Shown piece by piece: positions 24,056 to 32,051 of a DNA stretch of 64,000 nucleotides (within the stretch, counting starts at the first letter, position 1; each line of letters starts with the position of its first letter). The stretch is from Thermoleophilaceae bacterium (GTDB lineage: Bacteria > Actinomycetota > Thermoleophilia > Solirubrobacterales > Thermoleophilaceae), in contig JAUJNF010000001.1 of assembly GCA_030446485.1 (NCBI GenBank), positions 1-64,000 of the forward strand, given 5' to 3'. The position numbers and the translations under genes were made by a program. The notes beneath the pieces are model-generated. The model did not search any database. It was not told the DNA's origin and saw only the letters and a list, made by a program, of their open reading frames with translations.

Positions 24056-25615
24056 TCAGAACCGCTCCGCCAGGCCGTCGCGCTCCAGCGGGTGCTCGCG
24101 GTAGAGGCCCGGCACCTCACCGCACAGTCGCGGCGTGGGCATCACCTTGCCCGGGTTGGCGAGGCCGTCCGGGTCGAACGCGCAGCGCAGGCGCTGGAAC
24201 GCGGCCAGGTCGGGCTCGCCGAACATCGCCGGCATGTGGCGCTTCTTGTCGAAGCCGACGCCGTGCTCGCCGGTGATCGAGCCACCGGCCTCGACGCAGG
24301 CCTCCACGATGCGCCCCGACAGCTCCTCGGCGCGCTCGGCCTCCTCGGCGGTGTCGAAGCACACGAGTGGGTGCAGGTTGCCGTCGCCGGCGTGGAAGAC
24401 GTTGGCCACCCGCATCCCGTACTCGTCGCCCAGCTCGTAGATGCGGCGCAGCACCTCGGGCAGCTTCGTCCGCGGTATCACGCCGTCCTGGACGTAGTAG
24501 TGGTTGGCGATCCTTCCCATGGCCGCGAAGGCCGCCTTGCGCGCGCGCCAGAACGTGGCCCGCTCGGCCTCGTCCCCGGCGATGCGCACCTCGGTCGCCC
24601 CCTCGGCCTCGCACACGCGCACGACGCCGTCGAAGCGCGCCTCGCACTCGGCCGCCGAGCCGTCGAGCTCGACGATCAGGGCGGCGCCGGCGCCGGTGGG
24701 AAAGCCGGCGTGCGCCGCCTGCTCGGAGGCCTCGATCGCGAGCTGGTCCATCATCTCGATGGCCGCGGGCACGACGCCGTCCGCGACGATGCCCGACACC
24801 GCGCGCGCGGCCTCCTCGGTGGTCGCGAAGAACGCGGCCATCGTCTGCACGTGCTCGGGCACCGGGATCACCCGCAGCGTGATCTCGATCGCCACCCCCA
24901 GGGTTCCCTCCGAGCCCACGAAGGCGCCGAGCAGGTCGTAGCCCGGCCGGTCCATCTCCTTGCCCCCGAGCTCCACCAGCTCGCCGTCGGGCAGGATCAC
25001 CGTGAGGCCGGTGACGTAATTGGTGGTGAAGCCGTACTTGAAGCAGTGCGCGCCGCCGGCGTTCTCGGCCACGTTGCCGCCGATCGAGCACACGATCTGG
25101 CTCGACGGATCGGGCGGGAAGAAGTGGGTCGGGCCGACGGCATCGGACACGGCGCTGTTGGTCACCCCGGGCTCGACCACCACGCGCTGGTTGTCCAGGT
25201 CGACCTCGATCACGCGCCGCAGCCGCGAGAGCGCGATCAGCACCCCGTCCGCCACCGGCAGCGCGCCGCCGGAGAGGCCGGAGCCGGCGCCGCGCGCCAC
25301 CCACGGCACGCCGGCCTCCCAGCACGCGCGCACCACGCGGCGCACCTGGTCCCCGTCGGCGGGGAGGACCACGGCGCTCGGCGAGACCTTGTACTGCAGC
25401 AGGCCGTCCGACTCGTAGGTGCGCAGCTGGTGCGGATGGGTGACCACGTGCTCCTCGCCGCATATCGAGCGCAGCTGGAGCACGAGCCGCTCGGCCACGG
25501 CCGGGTCGATCGCGCGCGCGGCGTCGTCGCCGCCCTCCTGCCCGGGCCCGACCACCGCGGTGTCCTGCACCCCCGCGGTGCTGGCCTCGGTCCTCGTGTC
25601 CCCCACGCGAGCCAC
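24056..25615 (-). CDS. glcD: glycolate oxidase subunit GlcD (FAD-linked oxidase)
   Basis: A 519-residue catalytic flavoprotein oxidising glycolate (or D-lactate) to glyoxylate. The PCMH FAD fold shows VPWVARGAGSGLSGGALP, VEPGVTNSAVSDAVG, CSIGGNVAENAGGAHCFKYG and GAFVGSEGTLGVAIEITL. The C-terminal cap has NVFHAGDGNLHPLVCFD with active-site histidines and SITGEHGVGFDKKRHM. It leads the glcD-glcE-glcF-aceB series. The ATG chosen adds about 40 residues before the fold; later starts exist but none has a clear ribosome site. Divergent from the R2lox gene with about 100 bases between. Confidence 0.93.
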   Translation of the reverse strand: MARVGDTRTEASTAGVQDTAVVGPGQEGGDDAARAIDPAVAERLVLQLRSICGEEHVVTHPHQLRTYESDGLLQYKVSPSAVVLPADGDQVRRVVRACWEAGVPWVARGAGSGLSGGALPVADGVLIALSRLRRVIEVDLDNQRVVVEPGVTNSAVSDAVGPTHFFPPDPSSQIVCSIGGNVAENAGGAHCFKYGFTTNYVTGLTVILPDGELVELGGKEMDRPGYDLLGAFVGSEGTLGVAIEITLRVIPVPEHVQTMAAFFATTEEAARAVSGIVADGVVPAAIEMMDQLAIEASEQAAHAGFPTGAGAALIVELDGSAAECEARFDGVVRVCEAEGATEVRIAGDEAERATFWRARKAAFAAMGRIANHYYVQDGVIPRTKLPEVLRRIYELGDEYGMRVANVFHAGDGNLHPLVCFDTAEEAERAEELSGRIVEACVEAGGSITGEHGVGFDKKRHMPAMFGEPDLAAFQRLRCAFDPDGLANPGKVMPTPRLCGEVPGLYREHPLERDGLAERF

Positions 25616-25717
25616 CTTACGACCTCCTCACCGGCTCGGCCTCCACCGCCGCGCTCGGATAATCCCCGTTACTCTCCCGTCCGGCCACCCACCGCGAGCG
25701 CGAGGAGAGACCGCACG

Positions 25718-26620
25718 ATGCCCACCCTTTTGGACCTGACCTCACAGGGCGACGTCGGCACGATCACCGACGAGTCGAAGCTCTCCGCGAGCTACACGCT
25801 GCAGACCCCTCAGCAGCTCTACGAGCTGTGGGAGCGCCAGCAGTGGCAGTCGCACGTGATCGACCTGTCGCAGGACCGCGAGGACTGGATGGCGCTCTCC
25901 GAGGACGACCGCGCCCACCTCTCCTGGAACCTGTCGTCGTTCTTCATCGGCGAGGAGCGCGTGACCACCCAGTTCTCCGGGCTCGTGCAGGCCTACGAGG
26001 ACCAGAGCGAGGAGGCCTACCTCACCACCCAGCAGGTCGACGAGGCACGCCACGCGCAGCACTTCAACCGCTTCTACGAGCAGGTCGTGGGGCTCGACGG
26101 CACCTTCGATGCGCGCCTCGAGCGGGCCCGCAACGACCTCAACCCGGCCTTCATTCAGCTCTTCGACGGTGAGCTGGTGCAGAGCGGCAAGCGCCTGATC
26201 GCGGACCCGACCGACATCGAGGCCAAGGTCGACTTCGTGACCCTCTACCACATGATCATCGAGGGCACGCTCGCCCTGACCGGCCAGTTCTTCATAACCG
26301 AGTACCTGGAGGAGAAGGGCATCCTGCCCGGGTTCGTGGAGGGCTTCCGGCTGATATCGCAGGACGAGCACCGGCACGTCGCCTACGGCACCTGGTTCCT
26401 CCAGCAGAAGGCCCGGGACCCCGCGCTGAGGCGCCGGATCGCCGACCGGCTGATGCACCTGATCCCGATCGCGGCCGGCGTGCTCGTGCCGCCCGGGGCC
26501 GACCCGTACAACTTCGAGATCCTCGGCTACTCGAGCGAGCAGACGAACGGCTTCGCGTTCAAGGCGCTCAACCGGCGGTTGAAGGTGATCGGGGTGGACA
26601 TGGCGGCCGCGGCGGCGTAG
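25718..26620 (+). CDS. R2-like ligand-binding oxidase (R2lox-type di-metal protein)
   Basis: A 300-residue ferritin-like di-metal carboxylate protein. Metal ligands fit the R2lox pattern: E79 in GEERV, E109 and H112 in DEARH, E182 in IIEGTLALTG, E217 and H220 in DEHRH. The residues that form the Val-Tyr ether cross-link in R2lox (Val three after the first Glu, Tyr five before the fourth) are both present as V82 and Y177. The IEGTLALTG segment resembles mycobacterial R2lox. Ribonucleotide reductase R2 is the alternative, but no NrdA gene is nearby. ATG 25718 follows GAGGAGAG. A strong hairpin lies after its end. Confidence 0.78.
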   Translation: MPTLLDLTSQGDVGTITDESKLSASYTLQTPQQLYELWERQQWQSHVIDLSQDREDWMALSEDDRAHLSWNLSSFFIGEERVTTQFSGLVQAYEDQSEEAYLTTQQVDEARHAQHFNRFYEQVVGLDGTFDARLERARNDLNPAFIQLFDGELVQSGKRLIADPTDIEAKVDFVTLYHMIIEGTLALTGQFFITEYLEEKGILPGFVEGFRLISQDEHRHVAYGTWFLQQKARDPALRRRIADRLMHLIPIAAGVLVPPGADPYNFEILGYSSEQTNGFAFKALNRRLKVIGVDMAAAAA

Positions 26621-26663
26621 GGGCGGCCGCGGGGGTGCGGTGGTCAGCCACTCCCGCGCGGTA

Positions 26664-26706
26664 CCGTCCTGCTTTGCTGCTCTCCTGCGACAGCGAAGCA
26701 GGACGG
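26664..26706. terminator. 16-bp hairpin between convergent genes
   Basis: Arms at 26664-26679 and 26691-26706 pair over 16 positions with a single T/C mismatch that becomes a wobble in one orientation; the loop is 11 bases. It lies between the convergent R2lox and flavoenzyme genes and could end transcription from both sides. There is no T-run, so it would not be a classic intrinsic terminator. Confidence 0.6.
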
Positions 26707-26737
26707 CGGCGAAGCTGCGAGCGGTTCTCGCGTTGGG

Positions 26738-28204
26738 CTAACCAGGGCCTAGTGCCCCGTCCGCGAGATCCTCGATCACCGCTCGCGCCGCCAGCAGCCC
26801 CGGCGCACCCGTAACCGCGCCGCCGGGATGGGCGCCGGAGCCCGCGAGGTAGAGGCCCTCGAGGCCTCCGTAGCGCCGCGGCCCCGGCCGCGCCTCGAAT
26901 AGCTGGCCCGGGAGCATCTCCCCGTGGAAGATGTGGCCGCCGGCGATGCCGAAGCGCTGCTCCAGCTCGCGCGGGCCCAGGGCCAGCCGGTCCACCACGC
27001 GGTCGGAAAGGCCCGGGCACACCTCTGCGAAACGGGCGATGGCGGCGTCGGCGGCAAGCTCGGCGTCCGCGCCCGGCGGGAAGCATTGGCAGAAGAGCGA
27101 CAGCACGTGACGGTCGGGCGGCGCCAGCGTCTCGTCCACCGCCGTCTGGCATGCGGCCTCGATCCACGGGTGCGCGGCCGGGCGTCCCGCGCGGGCGTCG
27201 TCGGCCGCGGCGGTCAGATCCGCGAGCGAGAAGCCGATGTCCACCGTCCCCCGCCACGGCTCGAGACCGGGCCAGGCCGGGAAGTCGGGCAGCCCGTCGA
27301 GGAGCACCATCACCTTCACCACCGGTCCCTGCTGGCGCCAGCCGGCGGGCGGCTCGGTGCCGGCGAGCCGGGCGGTGGTGAGCGGATCGGCGCCCGACAG
27401 CACGGCGCGGGCGGCGACCTCGCGGCCTCCGTCCAGCACCAGTCCTCGGGCGCGCCCGTTCTCGCCGGTCACGGCCTCGACCGCCGCGCCGGTGCGCACC
27501 CCGGCGCCCGCCTCCTCGGCCGCCGAACGCAGCGCCGCGGTCACAGCGCCCATCCCGCCACGCGCGTAGCCCCAGGCGCCCGGCCGGCCGGTGGCCTCGC
27601 CGAGCTCGTGGTACAGGGAGACGAAGGACGTGCCGGGGTCCTCAGGTCCGGCGAGAGTGCCGATCAGCCCCTGGATCGCGAGCGGAACGCGAACCTCCTC
27701 CGAGGGGATCGCCGACAGCTCATCGGCGATCGATCCCTCGAGCAGCGCCGGCCCGACGGCCTCGAGCCAGCGCTCGCGGCTGGGCTCGAGCATGAGCGGC
27801 CGGGCGCGAGCGGCGGCCCGCTCGCGGGTCGACGACCACTCGCGATACGCGTGGGCGTCCGCGCGCGTCCAGTCGTTCTCGATCTGCCGGTGGGTGCGCG
27901 CGGGATCGGACCAGGTGACCACCCGCCGGCCGTCCGGGAGCGGCGCGAAGAGGTACGGGTCGTGCACGTCCACGCGGAGGCCATGGCGCGCGAGCTCGAG
28001 CTCGTCGATGACCCGCGTGAGGAGAAGAGAGAGCGTGTAGGCGCCGGGCGACGCCCTCACCCCCGGCCACAGCTCCTCGGTCACGCACGCGCCGCCGACC
28101 ACGTCGCGGCGCTCGAACACCTCGACCGAGAGCCCGGCGCGCGCGAGGTAGGCGGCGGCCACCAGGCCGTTGTGGCCGGCTCCGATGACGGCGGCGTCGA
28201 GCAT
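26738..28204 (-). CDS. phytoene desaturase-like FAD-dependent oxidoreductase (PYROXD2-like)
   Basis: A 488-residue flavoprotein of the carotenoid desaturase/PYROXD2 branch. The dinucleotide motif is AAVIGAGHNGLVAAAYLARAG followed by VEVFERRDVVGGACVTEE. The middle has WGYARGGMGAVTAAL and a typical C-terminal LAGSGAHPGGAVTGAPGLLAARAV FAD-contact motif read here in two parts (YLAGSGAHPGGAVTGAPG). No carotenoid genes are nearby, so the substrate is open. ATG start; 81 bases separate it from the MocR gene end on the same strand. Confidence 0.88.
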   Translation of the reverse strand: MLDAAVIGAGHNGLVAAAYLARAGLSVEVFERRDVVGGACVTEELWPGVRASPGAYTLSLLLTRVIDELELARHGLRVDVHDPYLFAPLPDGRRVVTWSDPARTHRQIENDWTRADAHAYREWSSTRERAAARARPLMLEPSRERWLEAVGPALLEGSIADELSAIPSEEVRVPLAIQGLIGTLAGPEDPGTSFVSLYHELGEATGRPGAWGYARGGMGAVTAALRSAAEEAGAGVRTGAAVEAVTGENGRARGLVLDGGREVAARAVLSGADPLTTARLAGTEPPAGWRQQGPVVKVMVLLDGLPDFPAWPGLEPWRGTVDIGFSLADLTAAADDARAGRPAAHPWIEAACQTAVDETLAPPDRHVLSLFCQCFPPGADAELAADAAIARFAEVCPGLSDRVVDRLALGPRELEQRFGIAGGHIFHGEMLPGQLFEARPGPRRYGGLEGLYLAGSGAHPGGAVTGAPGLLAARAVIEDLADGALGPG

Positions 28205-28285
28205 TGCGCCGGACGGTAACTCGCTAGCTCAGCACCACGCCGCCAAAGGGGTGGACGCTCCGCGCAAGCCCTGTGTTCAGGGTGA

Positions 28286-29788
28286 TCAGCTCACGGGCGC
28301 CGTCGCCCGGTGCCGCTCCCGCCGGCGCACCTCGCGCAGCGCCCGCGCCAGCCGCCTCACCCCCTCGTCGAGCTCGTCCGGGTCGAGCAGCGAGAACGAC
28401 AGGCGCAGCGAGGCCCGGGCGCGCGGCTGCTCGGCCGTGACCACCCCGCCCGGCGTGAACGTCATCCCGTGCCGCACGGCCTCCGAGTAGAGGGAGCGCT
28501 CGTCGACGGGGCGAGTTAGCGACACCCACACGTGGTGGCCGCCGTGCGGCTTGTCGGCTCGGTACTCGCCCGCGAGATGTCGCTCCAGCGCCTCCATCAG
28601 GGCGTCGCGGCGCTCGCGGTAGAAGGGCAGCGAGCCGGCGAGCTGGCGCTCGTAGCCGTCCGACTCGAGGTAGCGCGCCGCTATGTGCTGCGGCAGCGTG
28701 GCGGTGTGGAAGTCGGAGGCGAGCTTCAGCGCCGTCAGCCGCTCGAGCACCGGCCCGCGGGCGGCAAGCCAGCCGACGCGCAGGCCGCCGCCCACCGTCT
28801 TCGACAGCGAGTCGAGGTAGATCACGTGCCCGGGCGCGGCCTCGCGCAGCGGGCGCGGGCTACGGCCCTCGTAGCGCACCTCGTTGTACACGCCGTCCTC
28901 CAGTACGAAGAAGTTGCGCTCCACCGCCAGCTCGGCCAGGCGCCGGGCGCGCTCCGGCGATAGGTCCCGCCCGGTCGGGTTCTGGCACGAGCTCTGAAGC
29001 GCGCAGAGCCGCACCTCGTGCCGGGCCAGCACCTGCTCGAGCGCATCGACGTCGAGGCCGTCGGCGTCGAAGGGCACTCCGATCACCCGCGCGCCCGTGG
29101 CGCGCAGCGAGCCGAGGATGCCGACGAAGGTCGGCGACTCCACCACGGCCACGTCGCCGGGCCTGAGCACGGAACGGGCCACCAGGTCGATCGCCTGGCG
29201 GGCGCCGGAGGTCACGACGATCTCGTCGGCGTCCGTCGCGTAGCCCGCCGTGCGACCGCGCGCCGCGAGCTGCTCCCGCAACCGCGGGAGGCCCTCGGCG
29301 GTGAGGTACGAGATCGCCTCCCCGCCCTCCTCTGCGAACACCCGCGCGCTGATCTCGGCGAGCTCCTCGGTGGGGTAGAGGCGCGGCGACGGCCAGCCGG
29401 TGGACAGCGAGACCATGCCGGGCTCGGTGGCCAGTCGAAAGGCGTCTCCCAGCACCTGGTTCCGGTAGTCGGGCGGGTCGTCCGGCAGCGCGTAGAGCTG
29501 CCAGTCGTCTCCGCGCTCCTCGGCCGCGGCCGGGGGCAGGTCGCGCACGAAGGTCCCGCGCCCCACGCGAGCGGTCACGAAGCCGAGCTCGGCGAGGCGC
29601 CGGTAGGCGCGGGCCGCGGTCAGGTGGTTCACGCCGGCGTCGGCGGCGAGCTCGCGCGTGGTGGGCAGCTTTTCGCCCGGTTGCAGCTCGCCGCCCTCGA
29701 TGGCCGCCGCGAACACGTCGACGAGCTGCTGCGTGAGGGACTCACTGGCCGCCCTGTCGAGCCGGGACAAATCCACTTTGTACGACAT
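28286..29788 (-). CDS. MocR-type GntR/aminotransferase fusion regulator
   Basis: A 500-residue regulator with an N-terminal GntR winged helix (ESLTQQLVDVFAAAIEGG, LPTTRELAADAGVNHLTAARAYRRL, VTARVGRGTFV) and a fold type I aminotransferase domain (about 110-490). The PLP region has VVTSGARQAIDLVAR, QNPTGRDLSPERA, the Schiff-base lysine in YLDSLSKTVGGGLRVGW and a final RLSFSLLDPDELDEGVRRL. Such proteins sense PLP or amino compounds and act on a divergent operon. ATG 29786-29788 begins MSYKVDL; an upstream in-frame start would repeat MSYK because the operator repeat encodes the same bases. Divergent from a GNAT-like/ATP-grasp/EamA operon. Confidence 0.9.
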   Translation of the reverse strand: MSYKVDLSRLDRAASESLTQQLVDVFAAAIEGGELQPGEKLPTTRELAADAGVNHLTAARAYRRLAELGFVTARVGRGTFVRDLPPAAAEERGDDWQLYALPDDPPDYRNQVLGDAFRLATEPGMVSLSTGWPSPRLYPTEELAEISARVFAEEGGEAISYLTAEGLPRLREQLAARGRTAGYATDADEIVVTSGARQAIDLVARSVLRPGDVAVVESPTFVGILGSLRATGARVIGVPFDADGLDVDALEQVLARHEVRLCALQSSCQNPTGRDLSPERARRLAELAVERNFFVLEDGVYNEVRYEGRSPRPLREAAPGHVIYLDSLSKTVGGGLRVGWLAARGPVLERLTALKLASDFHTATLPQHIAARYLESDGYERQLAGSLPFYRERRDALMEALERHLAGEYRADKPHGGHHVWVSLTRPVDERSLYSEAVRHGMTFTPGGVVTAEQPRARASLRLSFSLLDPDELDEGVRRLARALREVRRRERHRATAPVS

Positions 29789-29829
29789 TGAAAACGCCAT
29801 GTTAGCGGCTAGCCTGCATTTGTACGACA
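29777..29829. promoter_or_regulatory. paired direct repeats TTTGTACGACA, likely MocR sites
   Basis: TTTGTACGACA occurs at 29777-29787 and 29819-29829, offset by 42 bases, four helical turns, in the divergent promoter region. The first copy overlaps the start codon of the MocR gene. Two direct repeats at such spacing are the usual layout for MocR/GabR-type dimers. Binding is inferred. Confidence 0.65.
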
Positions 29830-29861
29830 ATCAGTTCCACACAATATCTAGGAGTTCTGTC

Positions 29862-30188
29862 ATGTCGCAGCACAACGCAGATACCAGCCAGGAAACCGTG
29901 GTGGTCCGTCTCGCCCGCCACGGCGACGATGCCGCGCTGCGCCGGCTCGCCGCGCTGGACAGCAGGCGGCCGCCGGCCGGCCCCGCCCTGGTGGCGGAGA
30001 CCGACGGCGAGGTGGTGGCCGCGCTTGCGCTGGGCGGCGGACCGGCGGTGGCGGATCCCTTCCGCCTCACCGCGGACCTCGTCGGCCTGCTCGAGCTCCG
30101 CGCCGCCCAGATGGCCATGGGCGAGTCGCGCGAGCGCGCCCGGCGGCTTTCCCTCCGAGCGCTCACCCCGGCGGACGCGCGCCACTGA
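29862..30188 (+). CDS. small GNAT-like protein (half-domain)
   Basis: A 108-residue product, ATG 29862 preceded by an AGGAG ribosome site. The sequence ETVVVRLARHGDDAALRRLA, then ALVAETDGEVVAALALGGG and VADPFRLTADLVGLLELRAAQM, matches the N-terminal half of GNAT folds but lacks the coenzyme A-binding loop and C-terminal strands. Similar short proteins are widespread in actinobacteria, so this is probably a genuine short family rather than a truncation. First gene of the operon divergent from MocR; the ATP-grasp gene starts 13 bases later. Confidence 0.72.
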   Translation: MSQHNADTSQETVVVRLARHGDDAALRRLAALDSRRPPAGPALVAETDGEVVAALALGGGPAVADPFRLTADLVGLLELRAAQMAMGESRERARRLSLRALTPADARH

Positions 30189-30201
30189 TGGAACGCCGCC
30201 C

Positions 30202-31071
30202 GTGCAGGTAGCGCTCGCCACCAGCAGCGCGTTCCGCGACCTGGATCCGGACGACGCGCCGCTGGTAGCGGCGCTCGAGCGGCGGGAGCTGGATCCGCGC
30301 CCGCTCGTGTGGGACGACCCGCTGAGTGACTGGACCGCCGCGCCGGTCTGCCTGATCCGCTCCACCTGGGACTACTTCGACCACCCGGAGGAGTTCCGCG
30401 CCTGGGCCGATACCACGGGGAGCGTGACCGACCTGTGGAACCGCGCCGAGACCGTGCGCTGGAACAGCGACAAGCGTTACCTCCTCGACCTCGAGGGCCG
30501 CGGCGTACCCACGGTGCCGACGCTCTGGCTCGAGCCCGGCTCGCAGATCGACATCGCCCACGAGCTGGCCGTGCGTGACTGGGATGCGGCGATCATCAAA
30601 CCGGCGATCGACGGCGGCGCTCGGCGCCTGCTGCGCGTCGGCCCGGGCGCGGCAGGCGCTGGCGCCGCCCAGGCACACGTGAACACGCTCCTCGCCGGCG
30701 ACGGGGCGGTGATGGTTCAGCCGTTCCTCGAATCGGTCGAACGCGATGGCGAGTTGTCGATCGTCTTCGTCGACGGCCGCGTCACTCACGCCGTCCGGAA
30801 GCGCCCGAGCTCGGGCGACTTTCGCGTGCAGCCCGAGTGGGGCGGCAGCGTCGAGCGGGTGGAGCCGACTCGGGCGGAGCACGAGGCCGCCGAGGCCGTG
30901 CTCGCCGCCGCGGAACGCGACTTCCTGTACGCGCGGGTGGACATGGTCAGGGGCGGCGCCGGCGAGCTGCTGTTGATCGAGCTCGAGGTGATCGAGCCGC
31001 GCCTGTTCCTGAGGTCGGCGCCGGAGGCCGCCGACGCTCTGGCCGCTGCCATCGCGGGCCGCCTTGCCTGA
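30202..31071 (+). CDS. ATP-grasp superfamily protein
   Basis: A 289-residue ATP-grasp-type ligase, GTG start. It begins VALATSSAFRDLDPDDAPLVAAL, has the family-specific LVWDDPLSDW and CLIRSTWDYFDHPEEFRAW segments, VRWNSDKRYLLDLEGRGVPTVPT, the AIIKPAIDGGARRLLRV lysine-containing ATP lid, MVQPFLESVERDGELSIVF and a metal-binding close LLLIELEVIEPRLFL. Related uncharacterised proteins resemble the DcsG class that activates a carboxylate with ATP in cycloserine synthesis; whether this makes an amide, peptide or ring is unknown. It is followed by an EamA exporter that overlaps its end by 8 bases. Confidence 0.82.
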   Translation: MQVALATSSAFRDLDPDDAPLVAALERRELDPRPLVWDDPLSDWTAAPVCLIRSTWDYFDHPEEFRAWADTTGSVTDLWNRAETVRWNSDKRYLLDLEGRGVPTVPTLWLEPGSQIDIAHELAVRDWDAAIIKPAIDGGARRLLRVGPGAAGAGAAQAHVNTLLAGDGAVMVQPFLESVERDGELSIVFVDGRVTHAVRKRPSSGDFRVQPEWGGSVERVEPTRAEHEAAEAVLAAAERDFLYARVDMVRGGAGELLLIELEVIEPRLFLRSAPEAADALAAAIAGRLA

Positions 31072-32008
31072 CGCCGCCCGACCGCCCTGGGCGGCCATCG
31101 CATGGGGCTTGCTCGGCGTGCTCGGCTTCTCCCTCTCGCTTCCGCTCACCAAGGTCGCGGTGGAGGACCTCGATCCGGTCTTCGTCGGACTGGGACGGGC
31201 ACTGGCGGCTGGCGTGCTCGCGGGGCTGTACCTGCTCGCGGTGCGCGCGTCGCTGCCCACGCGTCGGCAGGCGGCGCGGCTGGGACTTGTATCGCTCGGT
31301 GTGGTCTTCGGCTTCCCTCTGTTCACGGCGCTGGCCCTGCAGGACCTGCCCTCGGCGCACTCCGCGGTGATCGTCGGCCTGCTGCCGGCGGCCACCGCCA
31401 TCGCGGCGGTGTCACGGGCCGGCGAGCGGCCGTCGCTTCGCTTCTGGCTGGCCGCGGGTGCCGGCCTTGCCGCGGTGCTTGCGTTCGCGGCCGTCGAGGG
31501 CGCCGGGGCGCCGCGGGCGGCGGACCTCTACGTGCTGGCGGCCGTCGCCCTGGCCGCGCTCGGGTACGCGGAGGGCGGCGCGCTGTCGCGGGAGCTCGGC
31601 GGGCCGCGCGTCATCTCGTGGGCGCTGGTGCTGTCGGTGCCGCTGCTCTTGCCCGTCGTCTGGCTGGGAGCGGCCGGCGCGTCCTTCGACGCCGGCGCGA
31701 GCGCGTGGGCGTCGTTTGCCTACCTGAGCCTCGTGAGCATGTTCCTCGGCTTCTTCGCCTGGTACCGCGGCCTCGCGCTGGGCGGCGTGGCCCGCATCGG
31801 CCAGGTGCAGCTGCTGCAGCCGCTGCTGACGCTGGCCTGGTCGGCGCTGCTGCTGGGCGAGCGGTTCGGCGTGCTCACGGTGGCGATCGCGGTGGTGGTG
31901 CTGGTGAGCGTGGTCGCCACGCAGCGGGCGGCGGTCACCAGAGCGGCTCCGGCGAGCCCGCCGGTCCTGAGCGGGGCGAGCGCCAGGGCGCCCTCCGCGC
32001 CGGCCTGA
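31064..32008 (+). CDS. EamA/DMT family transporter
   Basis: A 314-residue ten-helix drug/metabolite transporter with two EamA repeats. The first begins IAWGLLGVLGFSLSLPLTKVAVEDL and has ALALQDLPSAHSAVIVGLLPAATAIAAV; the second runs from DLYVLAAVALAALGYAEGGALSREL to GQVQLLQPLLTLAWSALLLGERF. The TTG start lies 8 bases inside the ATP-grasp gene. In this setting it most likely exports the ligase product or an amino compound, and is controlled with the operon by the divergent MocR protein; this is inference from gene order. Confidence 0.9.
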   Translation: MPDAARPPWAAIAWGLLGVLGFSLSLPLTKVAVEDLDPVFVGLGRALAAGVLAGLYLLAVRASLPTRRQAARLGLVSLGVVFGFPLFTALALQDLPSAHSAVIVGLLPAATAIAAVSRAGERPSLRFWLAAGAGLAAVLAFAAVEGAGAPRAADLYVLAAVALAALGYAEGGALSRELGGPRVISWALVLSVPLLLPVVWLGAAGASFDAGASAWASFAYLSLVSMFLGFFAWYRGLALGGVARIGQVQLLQPLLTLAWSALLLGERFGVLTVAIAVVVLVSVVATQRAAVTRAAPASPPVLSGASARAPSAPA

Positions 32009-32051
32009 TCGCTACTGAGGTCTCTTGCGCGACCCCGGCCGCTTCCGAGGG

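Noticed and set aside
23954-25717. Long plus-strand open frame antisense to glcE/glcD leading in frame into the R2lox gene
   Set aside because: It has no domain and runs opposite two well-defined enzymes; the high GC content keeps antisense frames open. The R2lox start at 25718 has a good ribosome site.
25718-26620. Ribonucleotide reductase beta subunit
   Set aside because: Cross-link pair Val/Tyr and LALTG segment point to R2lox, and no alpha subunit is near.
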